64,000 nucleotides of DNA from Ichthyophis bannanicus (Eukaryota > Chordata > Amphibia > Gymnophiona > Ichthyophiidae). How positions within the stretch are numbered: position 1 is the stretch's first letter; every line of letters begins with the position of its first letter. Below are positions 44,187-54,806 of the stretch, in pieces. The notes below the pieces were generated by a model, which was not told the DNA's origin, did no database searches, and saw nothing but the letters and a program-made list of their open reading frames with translations. The stretch is taken from positions 412,216,159-412,280,158 of the forward strand of contig CM066034.1 of the NCBI GenBank assembly GCA_033557465.1, given 5' to 3'. A program made the position numbers and the translations under genes.

Positions 44187-44425
44187 ATAGTCTCCCTTTT
44201 GAAAGTTAAAAGGTAGTACTGTGGATTTCTTTGCCGTCCTTCCTCCTTTTATTAAATCAAACACGATCATGCTATGATCACTATTGCCAAGTTGCCCCAA
44301 CACCCTTATTTCTTGCACCAGATCTTGTGTTCCACTAAGACCTAGGTCTAAAATAGCTTTCTCTCTGGTCAGTTCATGAACCAGCTGCTCCAAGAAGCAG
44401 TCATTTATTTCATCTAGAAACTTTG
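44187..44425 (-). pseudogene. CR1-B endonuclease C-terminus
   Basis: The minus strand reads FLDEINDCFLEQLVHELTRE, LGLSGTQDLVQEIRVLG and GNSDHSMIVFDLIKGGR, the same block as at 20435-20944. It continues across copy 2 into the linker at 40511. Its upstream end is cut by the TIR element starting at 44426. Confidence 0.75.
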
Positions 44426-45686
44426 GGGTATGTTTACTAAACCACTGTAACGTAGCACGTGCGTTAAGTAATGTTAACGCACCCTTAACATTGCCAGCTG
44501 CAATGTTAACGCGTGTTAATATCTCCGGCCGTGGTAAGTCCCTCAGAGGATGGAGAGAGGGTGCAGAGAAGGGGTCAATGAGTGGGTGTGGGTGGGAAGA
44601 AGCTTCTGCTACACTAACACGGGGAACTGAAGGGCCGAACGTTACCGCGAGTGAAAATCTGTCATTAGATGCACATTTGCAGGAGAGAAACAATTTTAGT
44701 GTCAGCAATGTACAGCATAGGCCAGGAGCCCAAGAAAAGTGATAGTAGTGCTCCATTTGCAGCAACAGCATAGTGCCCAAGTATGAAAGGCCACTATGGT
44801 GATGGGGCAAATGGGGCATAGGGGGCTGCATGCGGGACATGCAGTGAGGGCAGCTGTGGGACAGAGTGGATTAGGCCATCGCCGAGGTAGCACATAGGAA
44901 CATAGAAACTGGAAATCAGCAAAACAGCAGCTGACCAAGGACCAACATGCCCAGTAGTCTGTGTTCCACAGTGTCCCATCCAGGGGACATTACCCAGCAA
45001 GTACCCCAAAGGTCACACAGGTACCACTATGTCTGTAATAGGGCAATCAGTGCACATTGGGGACCACTCTAACAAGGATCCACAGACCTTACCCAGGATG
45101 CGTCCCAAACAGTTCGTAAACTCAGCTAACTGAACACCCTTTACTGCAGCCCCTAGTAAGGCATTGCAGGGTGTGACCACACGCTGTCGGAAACATATAT
45201 ACACCCAGTAGGCCAAACTGGGTACACTGTACCTGAGGTGCATGCCCCAGCCTGTCCACAGTCGGCTGTCACAACACAATCTACTTACATCTACCTGGTC
45301 CACCCTAGCCAATAGTTGCTAGAGCATCAACCTGACATCCCCCCAGCCATCTCTCCCCCATGTGGAAGGAACATAACATTGGTAGGCGGTGATGGGGGGG
45401 ATGTGCGGATGTCTATGTATGCCTGTCTACAGACTCTGCACCCTAGGCACCTGCCTACCCGCACAGTGGATGGTCTGGGACTGCGCACTACCAGCACCGA
45501 CAGCATATGGTCATGTCAGCATGGCAGAGGGGTTTTGTGTTGGTGCTGGAGGGGGCAGTGGCACCTGCCTGCAGTGGACTTAGGCCATGCCCTGTAGGAG
45601 TACGTTATGTGCAGTACAACAGAAAAGGTCTGGCTGAGGAAAGGTAAGGTAGCCCCAGGGAATGCTATGCTTCTGTGGCAACAGTG

Positions 45687-45757
45687 TGGTGCAGTACACA
45701 CAGCCAGTGTGTCCCAGAGCAGAGGGTCACAGGTTCAGGTCCTAGCTGTGGATCCTG
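45687..45757 (+). ncRNA. tRNA-like module
   Basis: TGGTGCAGTAC at 45687-45697 and GGTTCAGGTCC at 45732-45742, with one B-box change against the consensus. Confidence 0.45.
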
Positions 45758-47185
45758 CAGAGCATGTTCCTATGTTTTACCCTACAATGCAGATACAACA
45801 TCAAAATGTGCAATCCCCAAAGCAGCGGCCAACAGGGGTTCAAACACCCACTCACACAGGCTCCACTATCAAAAGCTTCATGGAGAGTCAGGCTGTTGGC
45901 CCCAGCACTGAGCTGCAGTTATCACCAGAGCACTACTACTACCCCCTGCACAGTTTAGCAATGTCAGCACTGTGATCAGGACCAGTGTGGCAGGCAGGGT
46001 TGCCAACCACCCCTATCTCTGCACAATGCTGCAATAGGAGTATGTATGTTTATGTCTATCCATTGTTTTGTGGCTGCCTACACCTCAATGGGCCAACAAT
46101 GTCCCACTGTTACCAGCGTTAGCCTGCAAATGTGCATAATGAGGAGCAAGGAATTGTGGGTATGGCCTGGAGAGGGCGGATTGGCCAGGATGCATCTGCA
46201 CAGGATGTAGGGCAATGGCTGGGACACTGTAGTGCCCGACCACTACCTGCATGGACTGGGTGGCCACAGCATGTCATGCTGGGAGGTCATTCTCACTCTG
46301 ACCGAGCAGTAACCGTGGTATGTTTATGTTCCCACATAGTGCTCTATGTTGTTTGTTACCAGTGGCATCTGTGTGTTCCCAGTTCTGGGCCCCAATCTCT
46401 GAGATACCTGCTTGGTGTCTGTGCTGTACATCCTACCTCTGGATGCACATAGTTTCTCTGTGAGCATGAACTGTCTTCTGTTAGTCTGTTCATAGTGGGA
46501 ACACCTTGTAGGGTGCTGCAGGTACAGTCTGTGCTATCTGCTGGTGAATGGCAGACCGTGGTGTGGGGCAGTTGAGGTTTTCCAGGCCTACCCCCAGCAT
46601 TACTGCTGGTCTGCCACTGCCCCAGTCACAGGTATGGCTCTGGCCCACCAACCCTGGAGGGCAGTCCATTTGCCAGCAGAACTGGGGTTGCTGTTCCTAC
46701 AGCCATTTTTTAGGGCTCAGGCACCTGTCCCTCCACTCTCTCACCTACAAAAAGGGTGATTGTGGGCCCCTTGGGGTATATAGTGTATACCACCCTGACC
46801 TGTAGAGGCAGTGCTACATAAACCTCATGTGAGTCTAGACATCCCTCTGCCCTGATAACAGGTGATCATGGCAGCCAGACCTTAACACTGGGTACACACT
46901 AAACTGGGTGGTGTCTGGTCCCAGAGGGCCACATGTGACTGCGGAATACAGATGGACACAGAATTACTTTCGGTTGCACTGCAAGGAACACCTGTCACAC
47001 ACTGGTAGTGATGGGGATGTACAGCAGGACCTATCTCTAGCACCCCATGTACTGCGGACCTAGAGCTGGGCACCCACCCTAACCCTCAGGATGAACACAG
47101 AACCTGCACAATGGCATGGTCTGTAGCTACTCTGTGCCAGTATCATGCACAGTATCAGTCCGTCTGTGAATGAACTGAGAGCAGC

Positions 47186-47757
47186 TGAGGCCTGCATAAA
47201 AGGCTTCAGAGCACTGGTGATAGTGCCTCTGCAGAAGTCTTTTGTGCAACTTCATTTGGAGTATTGTGTGCATTTCTGGAGACCGCACCTTCAAAAGGAT
47301 ATAAACAGGATGGAGTCAGTACAGAGGGTGGCTACCAAAATGGTTAGTGGTCTTCATTATAAAGCATATAAGGATAGATTTAAGGATCTTAATATGTACA
47401 CATTAGAGGAAAGGCGGGATAGAGGTGATATGAGTGAGATGTTTAAATACCTCCGTGGCATAAATGCACAGGGGGAGAGCCTCTTTCAATTGAAAGCAAG
47501 TTCTGCTATGAGGGGACATGGGATGAAGGTGAAGGGGGATAGATTCAGGAGTGATATGCGGAAATATTTCTTTACGGAGTGGTGGATCCATGGAATAGTC
47601 CCCCAGTGGAGGTGGTAGAGATGAGGACAGTAACTGAATTTAAAAAAGCATGGGACAAACAAAGGAGGATCTCTAAAGGAAAAAAGGGGACTGTTGTAGT
47701 TGTTGATATGGAAGGACAGACTAGATAGGCCATGTGGTCTTTTTCTGTCATCATATT
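47186..47757 (+). pseudogene. CR1-A 3' fragment, reverse transcriptase C-terminus
   Basis: About 130 open codons give EYCVHFWRPHLQKDINRMES, VQRVATKMVSGLHYKAYKDR, LNMYTLEERRDRGDMSEMF and MKVKGDRFRSDMRKYFFTE. One frame change then joins to VTEFKKAWDKQRRISK and the 3' end with TTTCTATG-type repeats. It is strongly 5'-truncated and sits inside the TIR element, opposite to the longer CR1-A at 48.1 kb. Confidence 0.8.
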
Positions 47758-47974
47758 TCTATGCTTTTATGTCTTACCAAGCTGAGGTACCAGAGAGGTG
47801 CAGACCCCATTTGGTGATCAGTTGTAGACAGTTATTCAGCATGTGCATTGCATCATGGGTACTGGTGGGGTTACCCTATCCTGGCACACAGAGCCTTTCC
47901 TCGGCGGTCTATACAGTGTTAGGGTTACATCTGTCTCTATGCCTAACAGGTCATGCATGTCAACCTGAAGCACC

Positions 47975-48127
47975 TTGCAGCCGTTAGGGCACACTAACTT
48001 AGGGCACTGTAACATTGTTAGGGCACCTTAACCTATGAAAACATAACCCAAGGTGACTTAACCAAGGGTGCCTAATAAGGTGCCTAACCTAAGGAGCCCT
48101 ATGAGGTACCTTAAGCTAAGGCACCTT
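47975..48127. repeat. AAGGTGCC/TTAT microrepeats
   Basis: Variants of AAGGTGCCTAACC and AAGGCACCTTATAA just left of the CR1-A insertion, which splits the array (it continues at 51695-51905). Confidence 0.7.
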
Positions 48128-48196
48128 ATAAAAACATAGAAAAAATGATGACAGAAAAAGACCACATGGCCTATCTATTCTCTCCTTCCATATCAA

Positions 48197-50990
48197 CTAC
48201 AACAGTCCCCTTTTTTTTGTTAAAGATTCTCTGTGTTTGTCCCATGCTTTTTGGAAATCAGATACCATCCTCATTTCTACCACCTCCATTCGGAGACTAT
48301 TCCACGGATCCACCACTCTTTCCGTAAAGAAATATTTCCACATATCACTCCTGAATCTATCCCCTTTCATCCTCATCCCATGTCCCCTCGTAGCAGAACT
48401 TGCTTTCAATCGGAAGAGGCTCTCCTGTGCATTTATGCCACGGAGGTATTTAAAAGTCTCAATCATATCACCTCTATCCCGCCTTTCCTCTAAGGTGTAC
48501 ATATTAAGATCCTTAGGTCTATCCTCATATGCTTTATAATGAAGATCGCTAACAATTTTGGTAGCCACCCTCTGTACTAACTCCATCCTGTTTATATCCT
48601 TTTGAAGGTGCGGTCTCCAGAATTGCACACAATATTCCAAATGAGGTCGCACAAAAGACTTTTACAGAGGCACTATCACCTCCTTTTTCCTGCTAGCCAT
48701 TCCTCTCCCTATGCATCCAAGCATCCTTCTAGCTTTTGCTTTCACCTTTTCTAACTGTTTAGCTACTTTAAGATCATCTGACATGACCATGTTTAGGTCC
48801 CACTCTTCTTTAGAGGACAAAAGTACCTCACCCCCTATACTATATTGCTCTCTTGGATTGCTGCAGCCCAAATGTATGACCTTACATTTTTTAACATTAA
48901 ATCCCAGCTGCCAAATTCTAGACCATTCTTCAAGCCGAGCTAGATCCCTCCTCATGTTATCTACACCTTCCTGGGTGGCTACTGTATTGCAGATTTAGGT
49001 ATCATCCACAAAGAGGCAAACCTTACCCTTCTGCTATATCCCTAACAAAGATGCTAAACAGAATCAGACCAAGGACAGATCCTTGGGGCACCCAATGGTA
49101 ACATCCATCTCCTCAGAGTGAGCTCCATTTATCTGTACCTGTCACCTCCCACTCAACCAATTTCTAACCCAAGCAGTAACTTTAGGGTCCATCCCTAGGG
49201 TGCTCAGTTTGTTTATAAGTCGTCTGTGAGGAATGGTATCAAAGATTTTACTGAAATCTAAATTCACCACATCAAGGGCTCTCCCTAGGTCCAACTCCCT
49301 CGTCACCCAGTCAATTAGATTTGTCTGACAAAACCTTCCTCTGGTGAATCCATGCTGCCTCAGATTCTGTAATCTGCTGGATTCCAGAAACTTCACTAAT
49401 TTTTCTTTCAGCAGCGTTTCCAATAATTTACTCACCACCGAAGTTAAACTAACCGGCTGTAGTTTTCAACCACATCCTTACTTCCGCTTTTGTGTAAAGG
49501 CACCACATGAACCTCTCTCCTGTCCTTTGACACCACTCCCGACTCCAATGAGGCATTGAAAAGGTCAGTCAGTGGAGCTGCTAAAACGTCCCCAAGTTCC
49601 CTCAGCATTCTAGGGTGTATCCCATCCGGTCCCATTGCTTTGTCTACTTTAAGTTCAGCTAGTTTCACATGAACACAGTCTTCTGAAAATTGTTCAAGAT
49701 GTCCCTCGCTTCTATTCCTGTTTGTGGATGTTTTCTGAGGTCCTGCTCCTGGTTCTTCAACTGTGAACACAGAACAGAAATATTTGTTAAGCAATTCTGC
49801 TTTATCCTCATTAGCTTCTACATATTCCTCCCCTTCACCCTTGAGTGTGACAATACCACTTTTGCCCTTCCTCTTCTCACTAACATATCTGAAAAATGTC
49901 TTATCCCCCCATTTTATTGCATTGTCTATTTCTTCCTCTTTTTGAATCTTTGCCTTTCTCTTTTTGAATCTTGGCCTTCCTGATTACTTTGCTAGCTTCT
50001 TAAGTTTTTCCAAATATAAATGCCTGTCTTCCTCTCTCTGTGATCTCTTGTATTTCATGAAGCCCTCTCTTCTTCTTCACCTTTTCAGCTACTTCTTTCG
50101 AAAGCCATAACGGTCTCCTTTTCCTTTTACATTTATTTACCGTTTTAACAAAAAGATTGGTTGCGCTTAAAATATCCCCTTTCATTTTTGCCCACTGTTT
50201 TTCTACATCCCCCCAGCTGTTCCCATCCCACTCCCTGAGGTATCTGCCCATCTTGGCAAAGTTAGTTTTCCTAAAGTCTAAGGCCCCTTACTTTTGAATG
50301 GATTCTAGTGGCCCTAGTCCTATACTGAACTACACCATCTGGTGATCACTGGATGCAAAATGATCTCCTACTGTAACATCAGAAACACTTTCACCATTGG
50401 TAAGCACCAAGTCCAGTATGGCCCCTTTACGTGTGGGGTCTGTTACTTATTGCCTGAATAGTTCTCCCTGTAGAGAATCCAGGATCTCCTTACTTCTAGA
50501 TGATACTGTAGCAGGAATGTGCCAATCAACATCTGGCATATTGAAATCCCCTATTAGTATCACTTCCCCTTTCCTAGGAATACTGAACATGTCTTCAATT
50601 CACTCTCTGTCCACCTCTTCCTCTTGTGAAGGAGGTATGTATATCATGCCAATGCAAATAGATTCACTTTTCCCTCTTTCTAGTTTAACTCACAGTGCCT
50701 TCTCTCTCCCTTTTAAGCTTTGTAATTCCAAGGCTTTAATATTATGTTTTACATATAGTGCCACTCCTCCTCCCCTTCCTCCTACCCTGTCTTTTCTGAA
50801 TAAAGTATATCCTGGTATAGTTACATCCCAGTCGTGGTTTTTTGTGAACCATGTTTCTGTAACTGCCACTAAATCCAAGTCAGCCACTCCCACCAAAGCT
50901 TCAACGTCAGGGATCTTATTTCCCATGCTACGGGCATTTACACATACCTCTTTCCATATGTTACCCTTTTTACCCTTTTCCATAAAGGTA
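48197..50990 (-). pseudogene. CR1-A ORF2: endonuclease and reverse transcriptase, frameshifted
   Basis: Endonuclease (50983 downwards): VCVNARSMGNKIPDVEALVG, LVAVTETWFTKNHDW (catalytic Glu), GGGVALYVKHN, then GDFNMPDVDWH near 50530 and SSDHQMV near 50340. Linker 50251-50000 with KRKRRPLWLSKEVAEKVKKK. Reverse transcriptase: DKAMGPDGIHPRMLREL, VPLHKSGSKDVVENY, QHGFTRGRFCQTNLIDWV, LDFSKIFDTIPHRRLINKL, a degraded PQGSVLGP region, VCLFVDDT near 49000, LGFNVKKCKVIHLGC and EYCVQFWRPHLQKDINRME. At least five frame breaks and several stops make it non-functional. The second catalytic box reads VDDT rather than FADDT. Confidence 0.85.
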
Positions 50991-51052
50991 TTTAATGTTT
51001 CACTTACCTGGGGGCTTTCTTCACCATCCCCAATGAATCTAGTTTAAAGCCT

Positions 51053-51570
51053 TCTTCAGTAGATTTGCCAGTCTACTACTGAAGATGTGTCAACCTTTCT
51101 TGGACAGATGGACGCCATCTTTGCTCTGCAACCCTTGAAATAGCATCCCATGGTCCAGGAAACCAAAACGCTCTCAATGACACCATCCACGCAGCCATGC
51201 ATTCATCTCCAGGTTGCGAGCCTCTCTGCCTTGGCCTTTACCCTCAACAGGGAGAATTGAAGAGAACACCACCTGTGCACCTATCTGCTTCACCCTCTGT
51301 CCCAGAGCCATGAAGTCCCTCTTGATATGCTCAGTGGGATACTTGGCAGTATCATTTGTTCCGACATGGATTAGCAACATTGGGTAATAGTCAGTGAGCT
51401 GGATGAGTCTCGGCAAATTCTCCGTAATGTCTTGGATTTTGGCACCTAGCAGACAGCATACCTCTCTGGACATCGTCTGGTCGGCAGATGGATGCCTCAG
51501 TACCCCTCAGAAGAGAGTCACCAACCACCACTACCCTTCGCTTCCTTGTGGTCACTGATTCTGCAACTTT
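51053..51570 (-). pseudogene. CR1-A ORF1 esterase domain
   Basis: On the minus strand: RRVVVVGDSLLRGTEASI (block I, about 51490-51540), a small deletion near 51475, then LLGAKIQDITENLPRLIQL, MLLIHVGTNDTAKYPTEH (with the Gly and Asn of the SGNH blocks), VVFSSILPVEGKG and DGVHLSKKG (block V, near 51090), after which a stop truncates it. The Ser, Gly, Asn and Asp-His positions of an SGNH hydrolase are all visible. The same domain is seen at 4989-5530. Confidence 0.8.
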
Positions 51571-51694
51571 GGGTTACTTGAGCTCCGGTTCTTCCTTTTC
51601 CAGGGGTGCTTTCACCTCCTCCACTTCCAGGGCTGCATAATAGTTCTTCAGTTAAAGGGCTGGAGAAGTTGGATATAGCCCTTATGTTTCCTTA

Positions 51695-51905
51695 TATTAG
51701 AACGCCTTATAAGGCACATCAGCTGAATGTGCCTTATAAGGCCCCCCAGCCTAATGTGCCTTAAAGGGCGCCTTAGCCAAGGCAACCTATAAGGTGCCTT
51801 AAGATAAGGCACCTCATCGCCTTATGGAGCCATGCATTAAAGATCCCTGACCTACAGCGCCTTAACGTAAGGCACGTTAATTCAAGGCACCCTAAGAGCT
51901 GTAAG
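51695..51905. repeat. AAGGTGCC/TTAT microrepeats
   Basis: Variants of GCCTTATAAGGCACATC and AAGGCACGTTAA. It is the right-hand continuation of the array at 47975-48127. Confidence 0.7.
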
Positions 51906-52034
51906 GCCATCTTGTCCACTCTAATCTGCAATGTCCCGTCAATGTACGTGAAATGCCCAAGGCGACTTCCAACGCACGTTGACAGCCCATTGCCCACAAG
52001 ATACCAGTTTGTCACACCAACATGGCCTAGTGTG

Positions 52035-52100
52035 TGTAGCGCAGTGATATGGTGACATACCAGTCAACAACACAGTGTGAGTTCAAATCCTGGAAAGCCA
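52035..52100 (+). ncRNA. tRNA-like module
   Basis: A-box-like TAGCGCAGTGA at 52037-52047 and B-box AGTTCAAATCC at 52080-52090. Confidence 0.45.
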
Positions 52101-53519
52101 CACAGTGATGTAAAATATATGAGAATGTGGAACATGCACCTTCAGAGGATAGGTGTACACAAAAATGAAAGAATGTGTTGCCCATCATCAAACTGCTGTA
52201 AAATACATGCCACAGAGGATGTGTGCTTCAGGTCTGGTCTCTGACAGTGTTTAACACCCTGGGGAGTGACCCCCAACACTATTGCGTACCATATCCATGC
52301 CTGCACTGTGCCCAGGACTGGTGTGGTGGCCAGGGCTGCTAAACTCCTCGATAGTAGCACAATGCTGGCATAGGTGTGGGAGTGTGTGTCTGTCTATCCA
52401 GTGTGTGGTGGCTGCAAACACCCTCCACAGCCCACACTGCCAGCACTGTTGCCAGTATTGGCCTGACAATGTGCATAATGAGGAACAAGGTACCATGGGT
52501 ATATACCGGACAGGGTGGCCTGGCCAGGATGCATCTGCACAGGGCATAGGGCACTGGCTGGGACATTGTGGTGCCCGGCCACCACCTACACAGACAGGGT
52601 GGCCACAGCATGTCCTGCTGGGAGATCACTCTCACCCTGACTGTGCAGTGACCACAGCATGTCTAGGCACCCCCATAGTGCTATATAGTATTTCTCTTAT
52701 GTGATATTTATGGGTTTCCTTTTGGGGCCCAGTCACTGACTTATCTGCTTGTTGTGTATGCTGACATCCCAGTTCTGGGTGCATGCATTTCCACCAGGAC
52801 CATGCACTATGGACTAGCTAGCAGACTGCAGGGTGCAGCGGCTGAAGGCTTCCTGCAGGAGAATATCAGATAGTGGTGGGGTGCAGCTTAGCATATCTAG
52901 GCCTAATGTCTGTCTGCTATTGCGTTATGGATGTGTACAGAGCTGCATTGACTGCCCTGTAGGTGTCTGTTCCCCAGCAGGACTGGGGTTGATGGTCCCC
53001 TCTAACGCCACCATTGCAAGGAGGTAGAATGTGGATCTGTTGATGGGAGACCCTGTTTACCACCCTCAGCCCTGGAGGAGGTGGGTGGTGGTACATAATC
53101 CTCCTAGGGGCTACACCTAACTGAGACATACAGATATATCCAAGGTGTGTCTGCAGAAACTACCTATCTCACACATTAGCACTGCTGGGGACCTGCAGCA
53201 TGGCCTCTTTCTGCCATGGAAGGTGCTGTGGACCTGGTGCTGGGCGCCCACCGCACCCTCAGGGTGAGCACAGTACCCGCACAATGTGACGGTGTGTAGC
53301 TACTCTGTGCCAGTAACACACATGGTCAGTTCCCCCTACCAGGCCGAGGTGCTGTGGGGGTGCATACCCCATCTTCTGTTCATCTGTAGACAGCTGATTT
53401 GCATGTGCAGTGCATCATGGGTACGGGTGGGCTAACCCTATCCTGGTGACCACAGCAGACTGTCTGTGTGGTGACGTGCAGTCCCTCTGCAGCCAGCCAG
53501 GGGCTTGCTAGCAGCTATA

Positions 53520-53590
53520 GAGCTGTAGCCCACTGGTTACTTCATTGCCTGTGGAGCCAGAGGTCATGGGTTCAAACCCACAGTAGGGTT
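53520..53590 (+). ncRNA. tRNA-like module
   Basis: A-box TAGCCCACTGG at 53526-53536 and B-box GGTTCAAACCC at 53569-53579, at the same place as 35598-35665 in copy 1. Confidence 0.5.
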
Positions 53591-53674
53591 ATTTTATAGG
53601 GCTGCCCAAAGCATTATCTCTTTTTAATGTACATTATTGCTGCCAGCAAAAACACCCTCAGCGTACTATACCCA

Positions 53675-53880
53675 TAAGGTGCCTCAGAGGGCGCTTTATA
53701 GGGCGCCCTATAGGGCACCTTATGTTTACCGTCCATATAAGGTGCACTATACATTATCCTGTGGAGCAACTTATAGGGTGCCCTCTAGGGGACATTATAG
53801 GGTGCCGTGGTGGACAGTGCACTTTAAAATGTGCCCTCTGGGGTGCCTTATGCAGCACCTTATGTTACAGTGCTTTGAGA
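53675..53880. repeat. AAGGTGCC/TTAT microrepeats
   Basis: Variants of AAGGTGCCTCAGAGG and TATAGGGCGCCCTATAGGGC, the last one palindromic. Homologous to 35740-35895. Confidence 0.7.
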
Positions 53881-53984
53881 GTGTGTTTGCTAGCAGCAGT
53901 AATTAAAATAAAATTAAAATGCCTCATAATGCAATATTACACATACCAGGTAGTGCCTCAGGCAGCCTTATTCATTGGGCTCAG

Positions 53985-54045
53985 TGGGGGATTGAACCCA
54001 TGATCCCTGCAACATCAGTCAGTGTCTTACCCATTGTACTGTGGC
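53985..54045 (-). ncRNA. tRNA-like module (minus strand)
   Basis: On the minus strand, A-box-like AGTACAATGGG (54030-54040) and B-box GGGTTCAATCC (53989-53999). It pairs with the plus-strand module at 53520, as in copy 1. Confidence 0.5.
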
Positions 54046-54257
54046 TCTGTTCCTCTACTTGCACATCAGCGCGCCTGCTTATGCTTCCTGTGCGCGTTTC
54101 TCATGCGCTACTGTGAGCGGCGCACATTAGCGTGCAGCGCACATTAGCACACGATTAATCCCAGTTTGCTTTTTTAAGACTGACACGCCCACTCCTTATA
54201 TGGCATCCTGCAGACTACCGCGCCGCACACGTTAGGAGACTTTAGTAAACATACCCC

Positions 54258-54713
54258 ATAGTGTAACTAATCAGCTTTTGTATAATGAAAGAATTACAGT
54301 GACAACTACTGTCACTTGGTAATTATAATCATGGCCTTGTAACTTCCGTTTTTTTTAATGCATTTTTGCAAAGCATCAGCAGAAAAATAACCCTGTAAAC
54401 AGATTTTATTCCAGACCTGTAATTTTGTAACATGAATAATATCATCCGATGTTAATCAAAAATTAACTATGTCAGCTGATACTTCTTAATAAAAGGCAGA
54501 TCTCTGGCAGAAGATTTTTGAAGATAGTTAGGGAGGAGCCATGATTTGGACTCTCTGACGGTCTTCCTTCTAGAACTCTGGAATTAATATAATTGATTTT
54601 CTGTGTATGTGTCTTGTTTTTTTTCCTTCCTCTTAGAAGGGCTAGGTAAAGCCTAAGAATCCAGGTTGGAATCCAGGAAGGAGGGCCTGCCCCAAAAGGG
54701 CTACAACAGCATG
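54258..54713. other. Sequence left of the Penelope element
   Basis: AT-rich, no clear gene. Near 54605-54640 a TTTTTTTTCCTTCCTCTTAG run looks like a splice acceptor and is followed by GGTAAAG, a donor-like string. It could be the outer 5' region of the Penelope element, since such elements can carry introns, or unrelated flank. Confidence 0.4.
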
Positions 54714-54781
54714 GACATTTACATAGAGCTATACACGTCAGTTTTTGGACTTGGGTCACACATTTCTCTATTTTTAACAAT
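54714..54781 (+). repeat. Left pseudo-LTR fragment (direct repeat)
   Basis: Begins GACATTTACATAGAGC and ends CTATTTTTAACAAT. Identical to 58442-58509 except C/A at one position. It lies 25 bases upstream of the ORF1 start. Confidence 0.85.
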
Positions 54782-54806
54782 TGTATAGTGGGAGAAATTT
54801 AGTTAG

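Larger units (their letters stand above)
37257..44425 (-). mobile_element. CR1-B LINE with two later insertions
   Basis: Read on the minus strand from 44425 down to 37257: endonuclease C-terminus (44425-44187), linker and reverse transcriptase (40511-38948, 37912-37257), and the CR1-B 3' end. An L2 (37913-38947) and the large TIR element copy 2 (40512-44186) interrupt it. The gapped pieces align in order with the CR1-B at 18.4-20.9 kb. Confidence 0.85.
48128..51690 (-). mobile_element. CR1-A LINE, nearly full length
   Basis: The minus strand carries ORF1 (esterase), a short gap, ORF2 endonuclease, linker, reverse transcriptase and 3' end in the standard CR1 order over 3.56 kb. It lies inside the large TIR element, with AAGGCACCTTAT-type microrepeats on both sides. 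It is the reference for the deleted copies at 4.7 and 8.3 kb. Confidence 0.85.
44426..54257. mobile_element. Large TIR element(s), copy 3, with CR1 insertions
   Basis: Left end GGGGTATGTTTACTAAAC at 44426, right end TTTAGTAAACATACCCC ending at 54257. The interior matches copies 1 and 2: 44.9-47.1 kb, 47.8-48.1 kb and 51.7-53.9 kb. The span includes CR1-A pieces at 47186-47757 and 48128-51690. The flanks do not match (TTT on the left, ATA on the right), and 45.6-46.5 kb and 52.2-52.7 kb each resemble the same part of copy 1. This may therefore be two overlapping elements rather than one. No transposase codons. Confidence 0.6.
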
